Below are positions 43,684 through 53,148 of a stretch of 64,000 bases of DNA, piece by piece. The notes under the pieces were generated by a model. The model was not told the origin of the DNA. It was given only the letters and a program-made list of their open reading frames with translations, and ran no database searches. Source of the stretch: Shewanella aquimarina. GTDB taxonomy: Bacteria; Pseudomonadota; Gammaproteobacteria; Enterobacterales; Shewanellaceae. Both the position numbers and the translations under genes were made by a program. Location: contig NZ_JAKIKY010000004.1 of NCBI RefSeq assembly GCF_023349185.1, positions 1-64,000 on the forward strand, given 5' to 3'. Every line of letters begins with the position of its first letter. The stretch's first letter is position 1.

Positions 43684-44364
43684 ATGTTAGACGCAATTAA
43701 TACCTCACTATTTACCCCCATAGGCGAAGATGGCCTCATAGGTATCTACCTGATCCTCAATGGCTTAAAGGTGACCCTGATCGTCACCCTGTTTGCCATG
43801 ATCTTGGGGGCCATACTGGGTGTGGCCACCACTCTGATGAAGATGTCCAGTCGCTGGTATCTGCGCTGGCCCGCCAACTTTTACGTGGGGATTATCCGCG
43901 GCACGCCCGTGGTGGTGCAGTTGGTGATCCTCTACTTTATCGTGCTGGCCACCTGGGATGTAGACAAGGTGAGCGCCGCCATCATCGCCTTCGGCCTCAA
44001 CAGCGGCGCCTATATCTCGGAGATCATCCGCGCCGGCATACAGGCGGTGGATAAGGGACAGACGGAGGCGGCCCGCTCCTTGGGGCTGTCTCAGGCGGTC
44101 ACCATGAAGGAGGTGATTCTGCCCCAGGCAATTAAGAACATTCTACCCGCCCTAGGCAACGAGTTTATCGTGCTACTGAAAGAGACGGCGGTGATCGGCT
44201 TCATCGGCGGCGTGGATCTGATGCGCTCGGGCGAGATCATCCGTAGCCGCACCTTCGAAGACAGTGTGCCCCTGTTTACCTGTGCACTCATCTACCTGGC
44301 GTTGACCTACAGTTTTACCTTTATGTTGTCGAAGTTTGAGAAGAGGCTTAAGCAAAGTGATTAA
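43684..44364 (+). CDS. Polar amino acid ABC transporter, permease
   Basis: The 226-residue protein has about five helices, the HisM/ArtQ-type segment [17 protein letters not shown], and the EAA loop [33 protein letters not shown] that docks to the ATPase. It starts six bases after the binding-protein gene and overlaps the ATPase gene by eight bases. Confidence 0.93.
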   Translation: MLDAINTSLFTPIGEDGLIGIYLILNGLKVTLIVTLFAMILGAILGVATTLMKMSSRWYLRWPANFYVGIIRGTPVVVQLVILYFIVLATWDVDKVSAAIIAFGLNSGAYISEIIRAGIQAVDKGQTEAARSLGLSQAVTMKEVILPQAIKNILPALGNEFIVLLKETAVIGFIGGVDLMRSGEIIRSRTFEDSVPLFTCALIYLALTYSFTFMLSKFEKRLKQSD

Positions 44365-45082
44365 GATCAGTAATCTGCATAAATATTTCGGCGACAACCA
44401 GGTGCTCAAGGGGATCGACGAGTCGATCGCAAGAGGCGAGGTGGTCAGCGTCATAGGTCCCAGCGGCAGCGGCAAGAGCACCTTTCTGCGCTGTATCAAC
44501 CTGTTGGAACAGCCCACCCAGGGGGAGATAGTGATCGACGGTCAGTCGATCACCGCGCCGGGTGCCTGTATCGACAAGCTGCGGCAGAAGGTGGGCATGG
44601 TGTTTCAAAACTTTAACCTGTTTCCCCATAAGACGGTGCAGCAAAACATCACCCTGGCGCCGGTAAAGCTGGGGCTGATGAGTCAGGCCGAGGCCGACAG
44701 TGAGGCGATGAGGCTACTCGAGCAGGTGGGGCTGAGCGATAAGGCGAGCGCCTATCCCGCCAGCCTGTCAGGCGGTCAGAAACAGCGGGTGGCCATCGCC
44801 CGCGCCCTGGCGATGAAGCCCGAGCTGATGCTGTTCGACGAGCCGACTTCGGCGCTGGATCCTGAGATGGTGGGCGACGTGCTGGATGTGATGAAGCAGC
44901 TGGCCCAGGCGGGGATGACCATGGTGATCGTCACCCACGAGATGGGTTTTGCCAAGGATGTCTCCGACAGGGTGATCTTCATGGATGGTGGCTATGTGGT
45001 GGAGAGCAATGTACCCGAGCAGCTGTTCGGTCAGCCCCAAGAGCCGCGCACCCAGGCGTTCTTGAGCAAGGTGCTTAGGTAA
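44357..45082 (+). CDS. Polar amino acid ABC transporter, ATPase
   Basis: The 241-residue ATPase has Walker [11 protein letters not shown]-loop [12 protein letters not shown], signature LSGGQKQR, Walker [15 protein letters not shown] and the histidine in VTHEMGFA. This is the GlnQ/HisP/ArtP pattern. The GTG start at 44357 lies inside the end of the permease gene. The longer frame from TTG 44336 is less likely. The stop codon forms the start of a 17-bp tandem repeat. Confidence 0.93.
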   Translation: MIKISNLHKYFGDNQVLKGIDESIARGEVVSVIGPSGSGKSTFLRCINLLEQPTQGEIVIDGQSITAPGACIDKLRQKVGMVFQNFNLFPHKTVQQNITLAPVKLGLMSQAEADSEAMRLLEQVGLSDKASAYPASLSGGQKQRVAIARALAMKPELMLFDEPTSALDPEMVGDVLDVMKQLAQAGMTMVIVTHEMGFAKDVSDRVIFMDGGYVVESNVPEQLFGQPQEPRTQAFLSKVLR

Positions 45083-45130
45083 GTTAAATATTCAGATAAG
45101 TTAAATCTTCGGGTGAGTTCAATCTTCAGG
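45080..45130. repeat. 17-bp tandem repeat, three copies
   Basis: Units start at 45080, 45097 and 45114 (TAAGTTAAATATTCAGA and variants), with a partial fourth. The first unit begins with the stop codon of the ATPase gene, so the array seems to have grown from the end of that gene. Confidence 0.8.
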
Positions 45131-45142
45131 TGAGTATAGCGA

Positions 45143-46150
45143 CTAGCCCTCGGCCGCCTGCTCGGGCTGCCAGAACTGGTAGTCGTGTTTGCCCTGGGCC
45201 TTGACCCGATACATGGCGGCATCGGCGAACTCGCAGGCGCTGGCAAAGTCATCGCTCGGGGTGAAGCAGTAGATGCCGATACTGAGGCCGAGTTTAACCT
45301 CTGTTCCTTCTAAGATGATTGGCTGACGATAGACATCCAGTAGAGACTGAGCCCGCGCCTGCAGCAGTGTCTGGTCCTGGCTTGGGTGCAGGATCAAAAA
45401 CTCATCGCCGCCGAGACGGGCGATGTCGGCCTGCGTGCCAATCACGCCTCTGAGGGTGTCGGCCACATGGATTAGCAGGTGATCGCCAAACTTGTGGCCC
45501 AGCTTATCGTTGAGCTCCTTAAAGCCATCGAGATCGATGAAGAAGACGCTCCCGGCATCGTGTCGATATTGCTCCTCAAAGGCCTGGGTGATCGCCTTGC
45601 GGTTGCTAAGGTTGGTGAGGGGGTCGCAGTGTGCCAGCTCAGATAGCTCCTGCTCGTAACGCTTCTCCTGGGTGATATCCATATGCGTGCCCATCATCCT
45701 AAGTGGCGTGCCGTCACCCATGCGCTCGACGATACGGCCGCGATCGGACACCCAGGTAACCGAGCCATTCTTGTGGATCATCCGGTGCACCGCCTGATAG
45801 TAGTCGGACTTACCCTCCACATGATCCTCGAAGGCCTTGATCACCCAATCTCTGTCCTCGGGATGCAGATTCCGTTTCCAGCTGTCCACATGGGCCGCCA
45901 GCTCTTCACGGCTAAAGCCCAGCAGCTCGCCCCAGCGCATGTTAAAGATGGTCAGGTTGCCGCTGGGAATATGCTGCTCCCACAGGCAGAGACGGTTGCC
46001 GTCCAGCGCCGCGAAGAGTTTTTCTTCGGCGCGATCATTGAGTAGCTTCAGCTTGGCGTTTTCGCGTTTGAGCGCCGCATTTTCGGCTTTAAGCTCGGCA
46101 ATGAGGTCGGTAAGTGCTGACTGATTGGATGCTTGCTCATCCGGCTCCAT
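45143..46150 (-). CDS. Diguanylate cyclase with PAS domain
   Basis: The 335-residue protein starts with a coiled coil (residues 13-48). A PAS domain follows (about 45-165, ending in the PAC motif MMGTHMDITQEKRYE), then a GGDEF domain with an intact GGDEF at 247-251 and FFIDLDGFKELNDKLGHKFGD. It should make cyclic di-GMP in the cytoplasm. The inhibitory I-site RxxD is TQAD here, so product inhibition may be weak. No membrane segment is seen. Confidence 0.92.
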   Translation of the reverse strand: MEPDEQASNQSALTDLIAELKAENAALKRENAKLKLLNDRAEEKLFAALDGNRLCLWEQHIPSGNLTIFNMRWGELLGFSREELAAHVDSWKRNLHPEDRDWVIKAFEDHVEGKSDYYQAVHRMIHKNGSVTWVSDRGRIVERMGDGTPLRMMGTHMDITQEKRYEQELSELAHCDPLTNLSNRKAITQAFEEQYRHDAGSVFFIDLDGFKELNDKLGHKFGDHLLIHVADTLRGVIGTQADIARLGGDEFLILHPSQDQTLLQARAQSLLDVYRQPIILEGTEVKLGLSIGIYCFTPSDDFASACEFADAAMYRVKAQGKHDYQFWQPEQAAEG

Positions 46151-46350
46151 CAGTGGGGATCTCCTATATGTTTATCAAGCATAAGTTAACCATTATTGGG
46201 TAGCGAAACAACCGTTTAAACGAGATGATACATTTCGCTACGTTTGTTGCAGCCCAGGCCTGGCAACCGATTCGGTGAGGTTTTTATGAAGAGTAGAGAT
46301 GACCTCCTTGGATTTTTTGGTAAGGTGCGCAGCTAAGTGGTTAGTGCCAA

Positions 46351-46381
46351 TAAAAAAAGAAGCCGACAGACGGCTTCTTTT
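46351..46381 (-). terminator. Intrinsic terminator of the metalloprotease gene
   Basis: AAAAGAAGCCG/CGGCTTCTTTT forms an 11-bp stem with a 5-base loop and a T run on the minus strand. Confidence 0.88.
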
Positions 46382-46400
46382 GTGTTGAATAAACCAGACC

Positions 46401-49400
46401 TTAGAGTACAGGTAGGTAGGTGATCACTCGCTCATCGCGGGCGATGATGGGGTCAACCACCAGTTGCTGGAAGGTCTCACCCTTGCTGTTCATCTGATGT
46501 TTCATCAGCTCGGGCGAGTTGGCGATGAGTGCCTTGAGCGTGTCTATCTGGTCGATCAGCATGAGAGCCAGCTGGTTCTCTTCGGTCGCCACATAGTTTT
46601 TGCCCTGTAGACTGATCTGCTTGCTGGCGGCAACGGCGTCGCTGGCAAGATGAATGCCCACATACTCGCGCCACACTCTGGCCTTCTCTTCGCCGCGGTA
46701 GTCGCTGTCGCGCGATGCCAGCACCACCTGCTTGAGCATCATCTGCAGCAGGTTGCTCTTACCCTTCATCTCATAGCTGCTCAGGGGGAAACCGAAGTAG
46801 CGTCCCAGTGAGGTGGCATAGCTTGGCAGCGCCTCGATATGCTGGTCGGCATAATCCACGTCGTTGATATAGTACTTGGCGTCTACTGCCTTACACTTGT
46901 CGCTCAGCACAGGCTTGGTCAGGTATTGGTTGATCTCCTTGACGGTATTGCCCATGGTCATCTGGCATAGCATGCCTTCGAGCTGCTCGTGCACCTTAGG
47001 GTAATCTGCCAGGGCGTAGTAGGTGCGGCCCGTGGTGCTGCGAGGCGACTTGCGGGTCAGCAGCTGACGCATCGCCAGCAGTTTATCGGGCCACATGCCC
47101 AGCACGTCGCGTTCGTTGACATAAGGGTGATTCGGGCTCGATGCCGGGGCCTTGACGCCGTTGAGCAGGCGTCCCTTGTTGGCGCTGACATCGGCATAGA
47201 GCAGATCCTGGTAGGCCTCGACGATGTCGGCCTTGAGCAGCAGCTCTTTCAATTTTTCAGGGGCTTGCTCGTAGGCGGTGATGATCTGACCCAGCTCGAA
47301 GCCTTCATCCAGCTTGCCGGCATTGAGACGGTAGAGGCGAGTCAGAATATCTTCCAGCGAGTGCACCTTGGTCAGGGCGCGGCTGTCATCGCTGTTCATG
47401 CGATAGGTGACATGCAGATAGATGTCGCTCAGACCGGCCGCGGTAAGGAAGGTGTCGGCCGCCTTTTCCACCGCCCTTTGTGAGGCGCAGAACCAGTAGT
47501 TCTCATGGCCTGGGCAGAAATCGGCCAGCTCGTTCTGATCGAAGGCAAACAGCTCCTCAACCGTGGCCGTGTCTTCGACGAACTGACGTATGTCGCTGAA
47601 GCCTCTCAGACGGTTGATGGTATAGGGCAGGATATGATCTTCGAACAGGGTCTGACGGTTATGACGCACGTTCATGGTGTCATAGCTGTCGTGGTAGCTG
47701 TCGATATAGTACTGCACTATGTCGTCGTTGTTGGTGCCGGCGTCGAAGCGGTTACAGTTGCTGTTGAGGGTCACATGGCCGTCGGTACAGAAGGCGAAGT
47801 AACGCAGGTCGTGCTCTTTGCCTATCTGATGCAGGGCGCCATATTGAATTTCGCCCGTGATATTGCCCTGGCGTAGCTCCTCGCGGCGCTTGGCATCGGC
47901 CGCCTCGAGCGATACCAGGCTGCCATCTTGGGTCTCTACCTGACGACCATAGCCGAAACGCAGTGCGGCCAGATCGTACTTTTGGAAGGTGGTGGCGAAA
48001 CGGTCGGCGTTATAATCCATCTGGCTGGAGAAGTCGGCCTTGACCGTCAGATGAGGATAACCCGCCTCACTGAAGGCTTGGCTGAACTTGGTGATCTCCT
48101 CTTCGTTAAAGAAGTTAGCTTGATCTCGGCTACCGGCAAAGTTATGTCTTAGCCCCAGGGTATGACCTAGCTCGTGGGTAAGGGTACCGGCAAAGGCCTG
48201 AGCCGCCAGCTTAGTCACCAGATCCGCCTGGAAGCTGCTGGGCATGGCTTCGATATCCCTTAGCTTGCCGCCTATGATGCCATCGACCCAGAAGTTGGTG
48301 TCTTTCCAGTCGATCTCATAACCCTGAATGCCGCGAGGCAGTTCGCGTAGAGCGCCGCCTGTGAGGCCGAAGGCCTGATCCACACTCATCAGGTTATGTT
48401 CTGCCCAGAAGGCTTCGGTCTTATTGTGTTGATTGACCAGCTCCTCGAAGGGGGCGTTGTTGGCATCATCTGTGGAGAGATCTGGGATGACTGTCTGCGG
48501 CTGCGCCTCGGTGCGTGGTTGCTGCACCATAGGATCTTGGCTGACACTGTTCTGCTCGGCAATGAGCTTGTTGGCCGCCACCTGATTGGCACGATCTACC
48601 GCCTCTTGCGAAGGCGTATAGTCGACCCCGGTAAGATCTTTTACCGAGTTAGGATCTAGCATGCCGCGGTTGTAGTCCAGCTGCACCCTGCGGTAGTAGC
48701 GGGTCGATCCTTGCTGTAGGTTGGCACTGTATTGGTCAACCCGGCCACTGACAATCTCGCCGGTCAGCGGGTTGGCGGCAGAGGGACCATAGCCCGCCAG
48801 ACCGTTATCTAATGGCTCGTCGAATAGGGTGATGTTGCTGTAGCGCAAGTCACCGTGTCTGCGTTCGTTGGCCTGGGCCAGCTTGAGCTCCGGCAGGCCG
48901 GTTTCGAACAGCTTGTTCTGAATGTTGATGGCGGTAATGCTCTGTTTGGCCGCGTCCAGGAAGGGCTGATTCTTCGGCTCGAAGAAGTTGTTACTCAAGA
49001 AGTAGGTGATCGCCTCCTTCTTGGGATTGAAATGGTTGAGGTACTGGCGCACATAGCCATCCTTACCATCGGCATTGTTGCCGTCGCGGTATTCATGCTG
49101 GGTGCGGAAGAAGCCGAAGGTGCCGTTCTCATCCTCACTATAAGGGATGGTGACAAAGTCCTTGCTGGCCAACTGATCCAGGGCCACGACAGAGATATAT
49201 TCCGTGGTGGTGAAGGAGAGGTTGTCGAAGCTGCCCTTGAAGAACTTGCCGAAACAGGCGGGATTGGCCTGATAGGTGTGCTCGATTTCGAAGTTGATCA
49301 CCCCCTTGGCCAAGTCCATCTCATAGCCTTCCCAGTTTCCATCTTTTACCAGGTGGGCCGACTCGGTTTCAGTGGTGCACTGCTTGAAGGTGACCAGATC

Positions 49401-49967
49401 TGTGTAGTTCTCTTCGGCGATCTGTGCACCTTCAAACTTAGGAATGAAGAACTTCTTCTGATCCCAGGTGATATTGCGATCTGTGACTTCCTCTTCGCGG
49501 TTGGTGCAGTCACCCCAGTTGTCTTGTTGGCACTGGAAATCGATGTAATCGCCGGGAATCGTGAGCACAGGTGCCTTGTTGTACTCGTTATCGAAGCGCG
49601 AGTCGTGGTCCAGACCTATGTTGTCTCTGTCGATCTGACGCAGCTGGATGCCGTTTTCCGTCATGCGCAGGGTCACCAGTTTGGCTTCCCCCTGAGAGAA
49701 ACCATGGATGGGGGCCGAGTAGCGCGGTGCCTCACCCAGGCTGCGGGTGTAGAGAAAGAGTCGTTCGGGCTGCTTGCTGGCTAATTCGCCCGTGGTGGTC
49801 GAGGAGGTAAGTTGATCCCCCGCGGCGCCGCTGGTGGTGGCATCTTTGAAGTCTTTGACGGCGATCATCCGCTCATCTTTCTTGACCTCCTGATACGGCT
49901 CGTCTGTGCCGCAGGCGCTCAATCCTATCGCGCTCAATATGGCGATGGCGACAGTGCTTTTGTACAT
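46401..49967 (-). CDS. Large zinc metalloprotease lipoprotein (HExxHxxGLRH type)
   Basis: The 1188-residue protein has a lipoprotein signal ending LSAC. The zinc-binding motif HELGHTLGLRH occurs at residues 598-608, as in metzincin-like proteases that use three histidines. The region between residues 430 and 600 and the long C-terminal half match large secreted zinc-dependent metalloproteases (DUF4953/DUF5117-related) found in marine bacteria. It is encoded directly after a putative outer-membrane protein, suggesting a surface-attached protease. The substrate is unknown. Confidence 0.82.
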   Translation of the reverse strand: MYKSTVAIAILSAIGLSACGTDEPYQEVKKDERMIAVKDFKDATTSGAAGDQLTSSTTTGELASKQPERLFLYTRSLGEAPRYSAPIHGFSQGEAKLVTLRMTENGIQLRQIDRDNIGLDHDSRFDNEYNKAPVLTIPGDYIDFQCQQDNWGDCTNREEEVTDRNITWDQKKFFIPKFEGAQIAEENYTDLVTFKQCTTETESAHLVKDGNWEGYEMDLAKGVINFEIEHTYQANPACFGKFFKGSFDNLSFTTTEYISVVALDQLASKDFVTIPYSEDENGTFGFFRTQHEYRDGNNADGKDGYVRQYLNHFNPKKEAITYFLSNNFFEPKNQPFLDAAKQSITAINIQNKLFETGLPELKLAQANERRHGDLRYSNITLFDEPLDNGLAGYGPSAANPLTGEIVSGRVDQYSANLQQGSTRYYRRVQLDYNRGMLDPNSVKDLTGVDYTPSQEAVDRANQVAANKLIAEQNSVSQDPMVQQPRTEAQPQTVIPDLSTDDANNAPFEELVNQHNKTEAFWAEHNLMSVDQAFGLTGGALRELPRGIQGYEIDWKDTNFWVDGIIGGKLRDIEAMPSSFQADLVTKLAAQAFAGTLTHELGHTLGLRHNFAGSRDQANFFNEEEITKFSQAFSEAGYPHLTVKADFSSQMDYNADRFATTFQKYDLAALRFGYGRQVETQDGSLVSLEAADAKRREELRQGNITGEIQYGALHQIGKEHDLRYFAFCTDGHVTLNSNCNRFDAGTNNDDIVQYYIDSYHDSYDTMNVRHNRQTLFEDHILPYTINRLRGFSDIRQFVEDTATVEELFAFDQNELADFCPGHENYWFCASQRAVEKAADTFLTAAGLSDIYLHVTYRMNSDDSRALTKVHSLEDILTRLYRLNAGKLDEGFELGQIITAYEQAPEKLKELLLKADIVEAYQDLLYADVSANKGRLLNGVKAPASSPNHPYVNERDVLGMWPDKLLAMRQLLTRKSPRSTTGRTYYALADYPKVHEQLEGMLCQMTMGNTVKEINQYLTKPVLSDKCKAVDAKYYINDVDYADQHIEALPSYATSLGRYFGFPLSSYEMKGKSNLLQMMLKQVVLASRDSDYRGEEKARVWREYVGIHLASDAVAASKQISLQGKNYVATEENQLALMLIDQIDTLKALIANSPELMKHQMNSKGETFQQLVVDPIIARDERVITYLPVL

Positions 49968-50004
49968 TGAAACCTCTCCTAGTTGTTTGATTTATAAGTG
50001 CTTT

Positions 50005-50877
50005 TTATAAATATTTAGTGATCGATAGATAAAACACGGAGTTGCGTTCGTCGTAGAGCGTAAAGCTGTGGGACGGGCCGCGATCCGGGTCGAAGAAATA
50101 GCCGCTGTTGTTGTGGCCTATGGCCGCCACCCAAGTGGGGGCAAACGACCAGCCGATCTCTTCGCTGATGGTGAAACGGTTGTCATAACGACTGGTGTTA
50201 AAAGGCTTGTTCATGGTGTAGGAGGCGTTGACATCCAGATACCAATTGTCGATGAACTGCCAGGTGGCATCGGCCAGCAGGCTGATGCTGTGCTCGATGA
50301 AGTGCTCGCCGTGACGGCCTATCTCATGTTCATAGGCGTTATATTTAAGCCGGGGTGAGAGATAGAAGTTCCAGTCTTGGTTCGGGCGGTAGAAGAGATA
50401 GCCCGCCAGCCTGGGGGCGGCCCTCAACTTGTTTTCTTTGCTCGTATGGCCGGTAGGCAGATAGATCCCGGCGCTGCCGACATAGCTCCAGTCATTGCCC
50501 AGAGCCTTGGACGGGGTGCGATACTCTAAGAAGGTGTCGTAGAAATAGCTCTGGTTATGGCGCGTCTCCACCTCGCCGCCGCTGGAGAGACGTATGCTGC
50601 CCCAGGTGTCGCGGTAGGCTATCCTGCCGCTGGCACTGAGGGCCTGGTAGGAGCTGGGGGCCGACTGCTCGAAGGTGTTGCTGGCGGCGCTGGCACTGAG
50701 ATAACCGGACCAGTGGGAGCGCTTGGTGTCTATGGCGGCGGCAACGTTTTCATTGTCTGCCAATACCTGACTCGACAGCATCAGGCTCATTATTAGTCCC
50801 AGGGATAATTTTGCATGCCGTGTCGTGGAGCGCGCGCAATAATTCGCACTCGACAGACGTGAGTGTGCATAAGGCAT
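50005..50877 (-). CDS. Putative outer-membrane beta-barrel protein
   Basis: The 290-residue protein has a signal peptide with a long polar N-region (cleavage near VLADNE). Alternating strands rich in Tyr, Trp and Ser follow (WSGYLSASAASNTFE, DWNFYLSPRLKYNAYEHEIG, WYLDVNASYTMNK), ending YLSITKYL. It fits a small transmembrane beta-barrel, although I recognise no family. The ATG at 50877 has GAGG upstream. It is 37 bases before the metalloprotease gene on the same strand and likely co-transcribed. Confidence 0.6.
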   Translation of the reverse strand: MPYAHSRLSSANYCARSTTRHAKLSLGLIMSLMLSSQVLADNENVAAAIDTKRSHWSGYLSASAASNTFEQSAPSSYQALSASGRIAYRDTWGSIRLSSGGEVETRHNQSYFYDTFLEYRTPSKALGNDWSYVGSAGIYLPTGHTSKENKLRAAPRLAGYLFYRPNQDWNFYLSPRLKYNAYEHEIGRHGEHFIEHSISLLADATWQFIDNWYLDVNASYTMNKPFNTSRYDNRFTISEEIGWSFAPTWVAAIGHNNSGYFFDPDRGPSHSFTLYDERNSVFYLSITKYL

Positions 50878-51007
50878 TAAATAAACCTCATTTGAATAAG
50901 TTAGAAGATTCAGCCAAGCTTAATAATAATGTGGCTAGATTTTTTAGATTTGGTTATTGGCGTGAATATAAATGGCGAAAGTTACCTTTATATTTGCGCT
51001 GATGGCT

Positions 51008-51442
51008 CTATGAAGGCATGCCCTTAATCGGCTTAATCCAGCTCATGAGTAGTGAACTAGATTCCAAAATACTTTTTGGGGTGCGGTATTTTCTCTGGCC
51101 ATAACAAGGAAGGCCAGCCGAGAGAAATAATAGGCAGAAGATGACGACAGTCTGTGTCACATTGCTGTTTTGGCTTTCGTGGATTTCACCCTTTAGCTGA
51201 AAAATGCTGTTATCTGGTTGCTGGTAATTGCATTGCCTATGCAATGAGATTAATGCTGTTTGTCCTGAGGGAGCAACCTCTTTGGTGGCGAGGTTCTCTC
51301 CTTGAATAGTACCACAGATCAACGTCTTGCCTGAGCTAATACTTTGCTCATCAGCCATTAGGCTAGCGCTCAGGTGGCAGAGTACCAGCAGGCCAAGCAA
51401 GAGAGTTAAGCTTGATAGTGTGACAGTTCCTTGTTTCAACAT
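51008..51442 (-). CDS. Hypothetical secreted or membrane protein
   Basis: The frame encodes about 144 residues from MLKQGTVTLSS. It has a hydrophobic N-terminal segment (LTLLLGLLVLCHLSASLMA) that may be a signal peptide. A short Cys-containing domain follows, then a second hydrophobic helix (VVIFCLLFLSAGLPCYG) with basic residues after it. The longer frame from 51496 also lacks a ribosome binding site. No family is recognised and the region is AT-rich. The gap to 52051 contains no other visible gene. Confidence 0.4.
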   Translation of the reverse strand: MLKQGTVTLSSLTLLLGLLVLCHLSASLMADEQSISSGKTLICGTIQGENLATKEVAPSGQTALISLHRQCNYQQPDNSIFQLKGEIHESQNSNVTQTVVIFCLLFLSAGLPCYGQRKYRTPKSILESSSLLMSWIKPIKGMPS

Positions 51443-52051
51443 ATAACCAGCTAAGTAGAAATGAATATATCGCCAAAATGATACAAAAAGATACATTTAA
51501 ATTTGAGACGAATATTCAATGTATGAAACAGGTAAATTTTAATCAATATTAAAATAGCATTAACCTAAATATTGTGGGTCTTATCACATTTAGGTGCGTT
51601 TTTATCTCTTTAATTTAAAGCTTGTTAACCTTTTCTTATCCACCTGTTTACGCTTTCTGGTTGGTTCCGTGTTTTCTAAATTAGATTGATTTTGTGTAGT
51701 TTGTTTTAAATAAAGTATTTTAGGCGAATTTTTGAATAAGATTTTAATATAAAAGCTTTGGTTAGACTTTATAGAGAGTTAACTAGGGTACATGATGAGT
51801 TTTATGCATAATTGAATAAAAGATTTATTTAATTAAGGGAATAATCTATTACATTGTTAATGTGTGCTCTCATTACATGTGGCCATACTGTCAGTTGAGT
51901 GTTGAGACGACAACTGCTCGGCCGCGTCTACGCACGGATGCTAACTAAATAGGACAGATCACTAGAGACTCAGGTAATAAGATAGATTAGAGTAAACAAA
52001 GAAGTGGAGGCGCCAACTGCTCTCTGTCGTTACCCGTTACAGGAAGCCGAT

Positions 52052-53134
52052 ATGTCGAAAGAAAACCGCCTAAACAAGATGATTTTGCCTATGTTGCTCG
52101 TGGTCGCCGCGTTGGCGATACTCTGGGCGCTCTGGTATCGCCCGAGCGACGATGGCCAGCTGTCGGCCGTGCTGGCCGCCGCCGGGATGGAACCGCAGGT
52201 CGAAGATGCCAGTCAGCTGGCCACTCCCGCCGATAGCCAGCAGACACAGACCAGTTTCAAGACGGTTTCCGAGGCGCGGCCCACTCAGGCGCCTGAGGAT
52301 GTGGTATTAAATTCCCTCGATGAGCTGATCGCCCTGTTTGATCGCCTGGACTATAACCAGGCGGCCTGGCAGGCGGGCAGTCGTGAGGTACCCAGGCTCA
52401 CCTTCGAGGCCGTGAGTGAGCGTTGGCAGCAGACCTCGTCGCAGATCCCGGTGCAGCTCAAGAAGATGGTGTTCTTTCGCCTGATGGCGCCGCTTATCCT
52501 GGTGGCCAATGAGAAGATATTGCTGGAGCGGCAGACTATCGCCCAGGCGGAGTTAGATGCCCCAGAGCTACTGGCCCTGGCGCGTAAGTATCGCCTGTTA
52601 ACCGATGAGAGCGGCAGCCATACCGATGAGAGTGGCAGCCTGACCGAAGAGCAGCGCCAGCAGCTTTTGGCGCGGGTCGATATCATGCCGCCCTCTCTGG
52701 TGCTGGCCCAGGCGGCGGAGGAGAGTGGCTGGGCGACGTCTCGCTTTACCGTCGAGGGCAACGCCTTCTTCGGCCAGTGGGACTTTAGCGGCAAGGGGAT
52801 GAAGCCAAAGGAACAGCGTAAGGAGCTGGGCAACTATGGCCTGGCCCGTTTCGACACACCGCTGGCTTCGGTGGAGGGCTACCTGCTTAACCTCAACACC
52901 AACAATGCCTACCAGTCGCTGCGGGATCTTAGGTCGCAGCTGCGCGAAGGCAACAAGCCGATCACAGGCCTGGAACTGGCGGGCACTCTGGAGCGATATT
53001 CCGAACGAGGTCAGGCCTACATAGATGGGATTCGCCATATGATCCGCTACAACGGCCTGGATCAGGTGGATGAGGCTTACTTGAGTGATGGGGCGCCGCT
53101 GCACCTGATCAGCGCAGATGACGCCCGCGATTGA
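52052..53134 (+). CDS. bax: Bax-like glucosaminidase-domain membrane protein
   Basis: The 360-residue protein has one N-terminal membrane helix (ILPMLLVVAALAILWALWY) and a linker. A C-terminal glucosaminidase-type domain follows (MPPSLVLAQAAEESGWATSR, GNAFFGQWDFSGKGM, GLARFDTPLASVEGYLLNLN) with the predicted catalytic Glu in QAAEESGW. It probably acts on peptidoglycan. ATG 52052 has AGGA upstream. A 21-base tandem duplication at 52601-52642 gives the residue repeat TDESGS(H/L). Confidence 0.88.
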   Translation: MSKENRLNKMILPMLLVVAALAILWALWYRPSDDGQLSAVLAAAGMEPQVEDASQLATPADSQQTQTSFKTVSEARPTQAPEDVVLNSLDELIALFDRLDYNQAAWQAGSREVPRLTFEAVSERWQQTSSQIPVQLKKMVFFRLMAPLILVANEKILLERQTIAQAELDAPELLALARKYRLLTDESGSHTDESGSLTEEQRQQLLARVDIMPPSLVLAQAAEESGWATSRFTVEGNAFFGQWDFSGKGMKPKEQRKELGNYGLARFDTPLASVEGYLLNLNTNNAYQSLRDLRSQLREGNKPITGLELAGTLERYSERGQAYIDGIRHMIRYNGLDQVDEAYLSDGAPLHLISADDARD

Positions 53135-53148
53135 ATGGCCAGCGGGGA

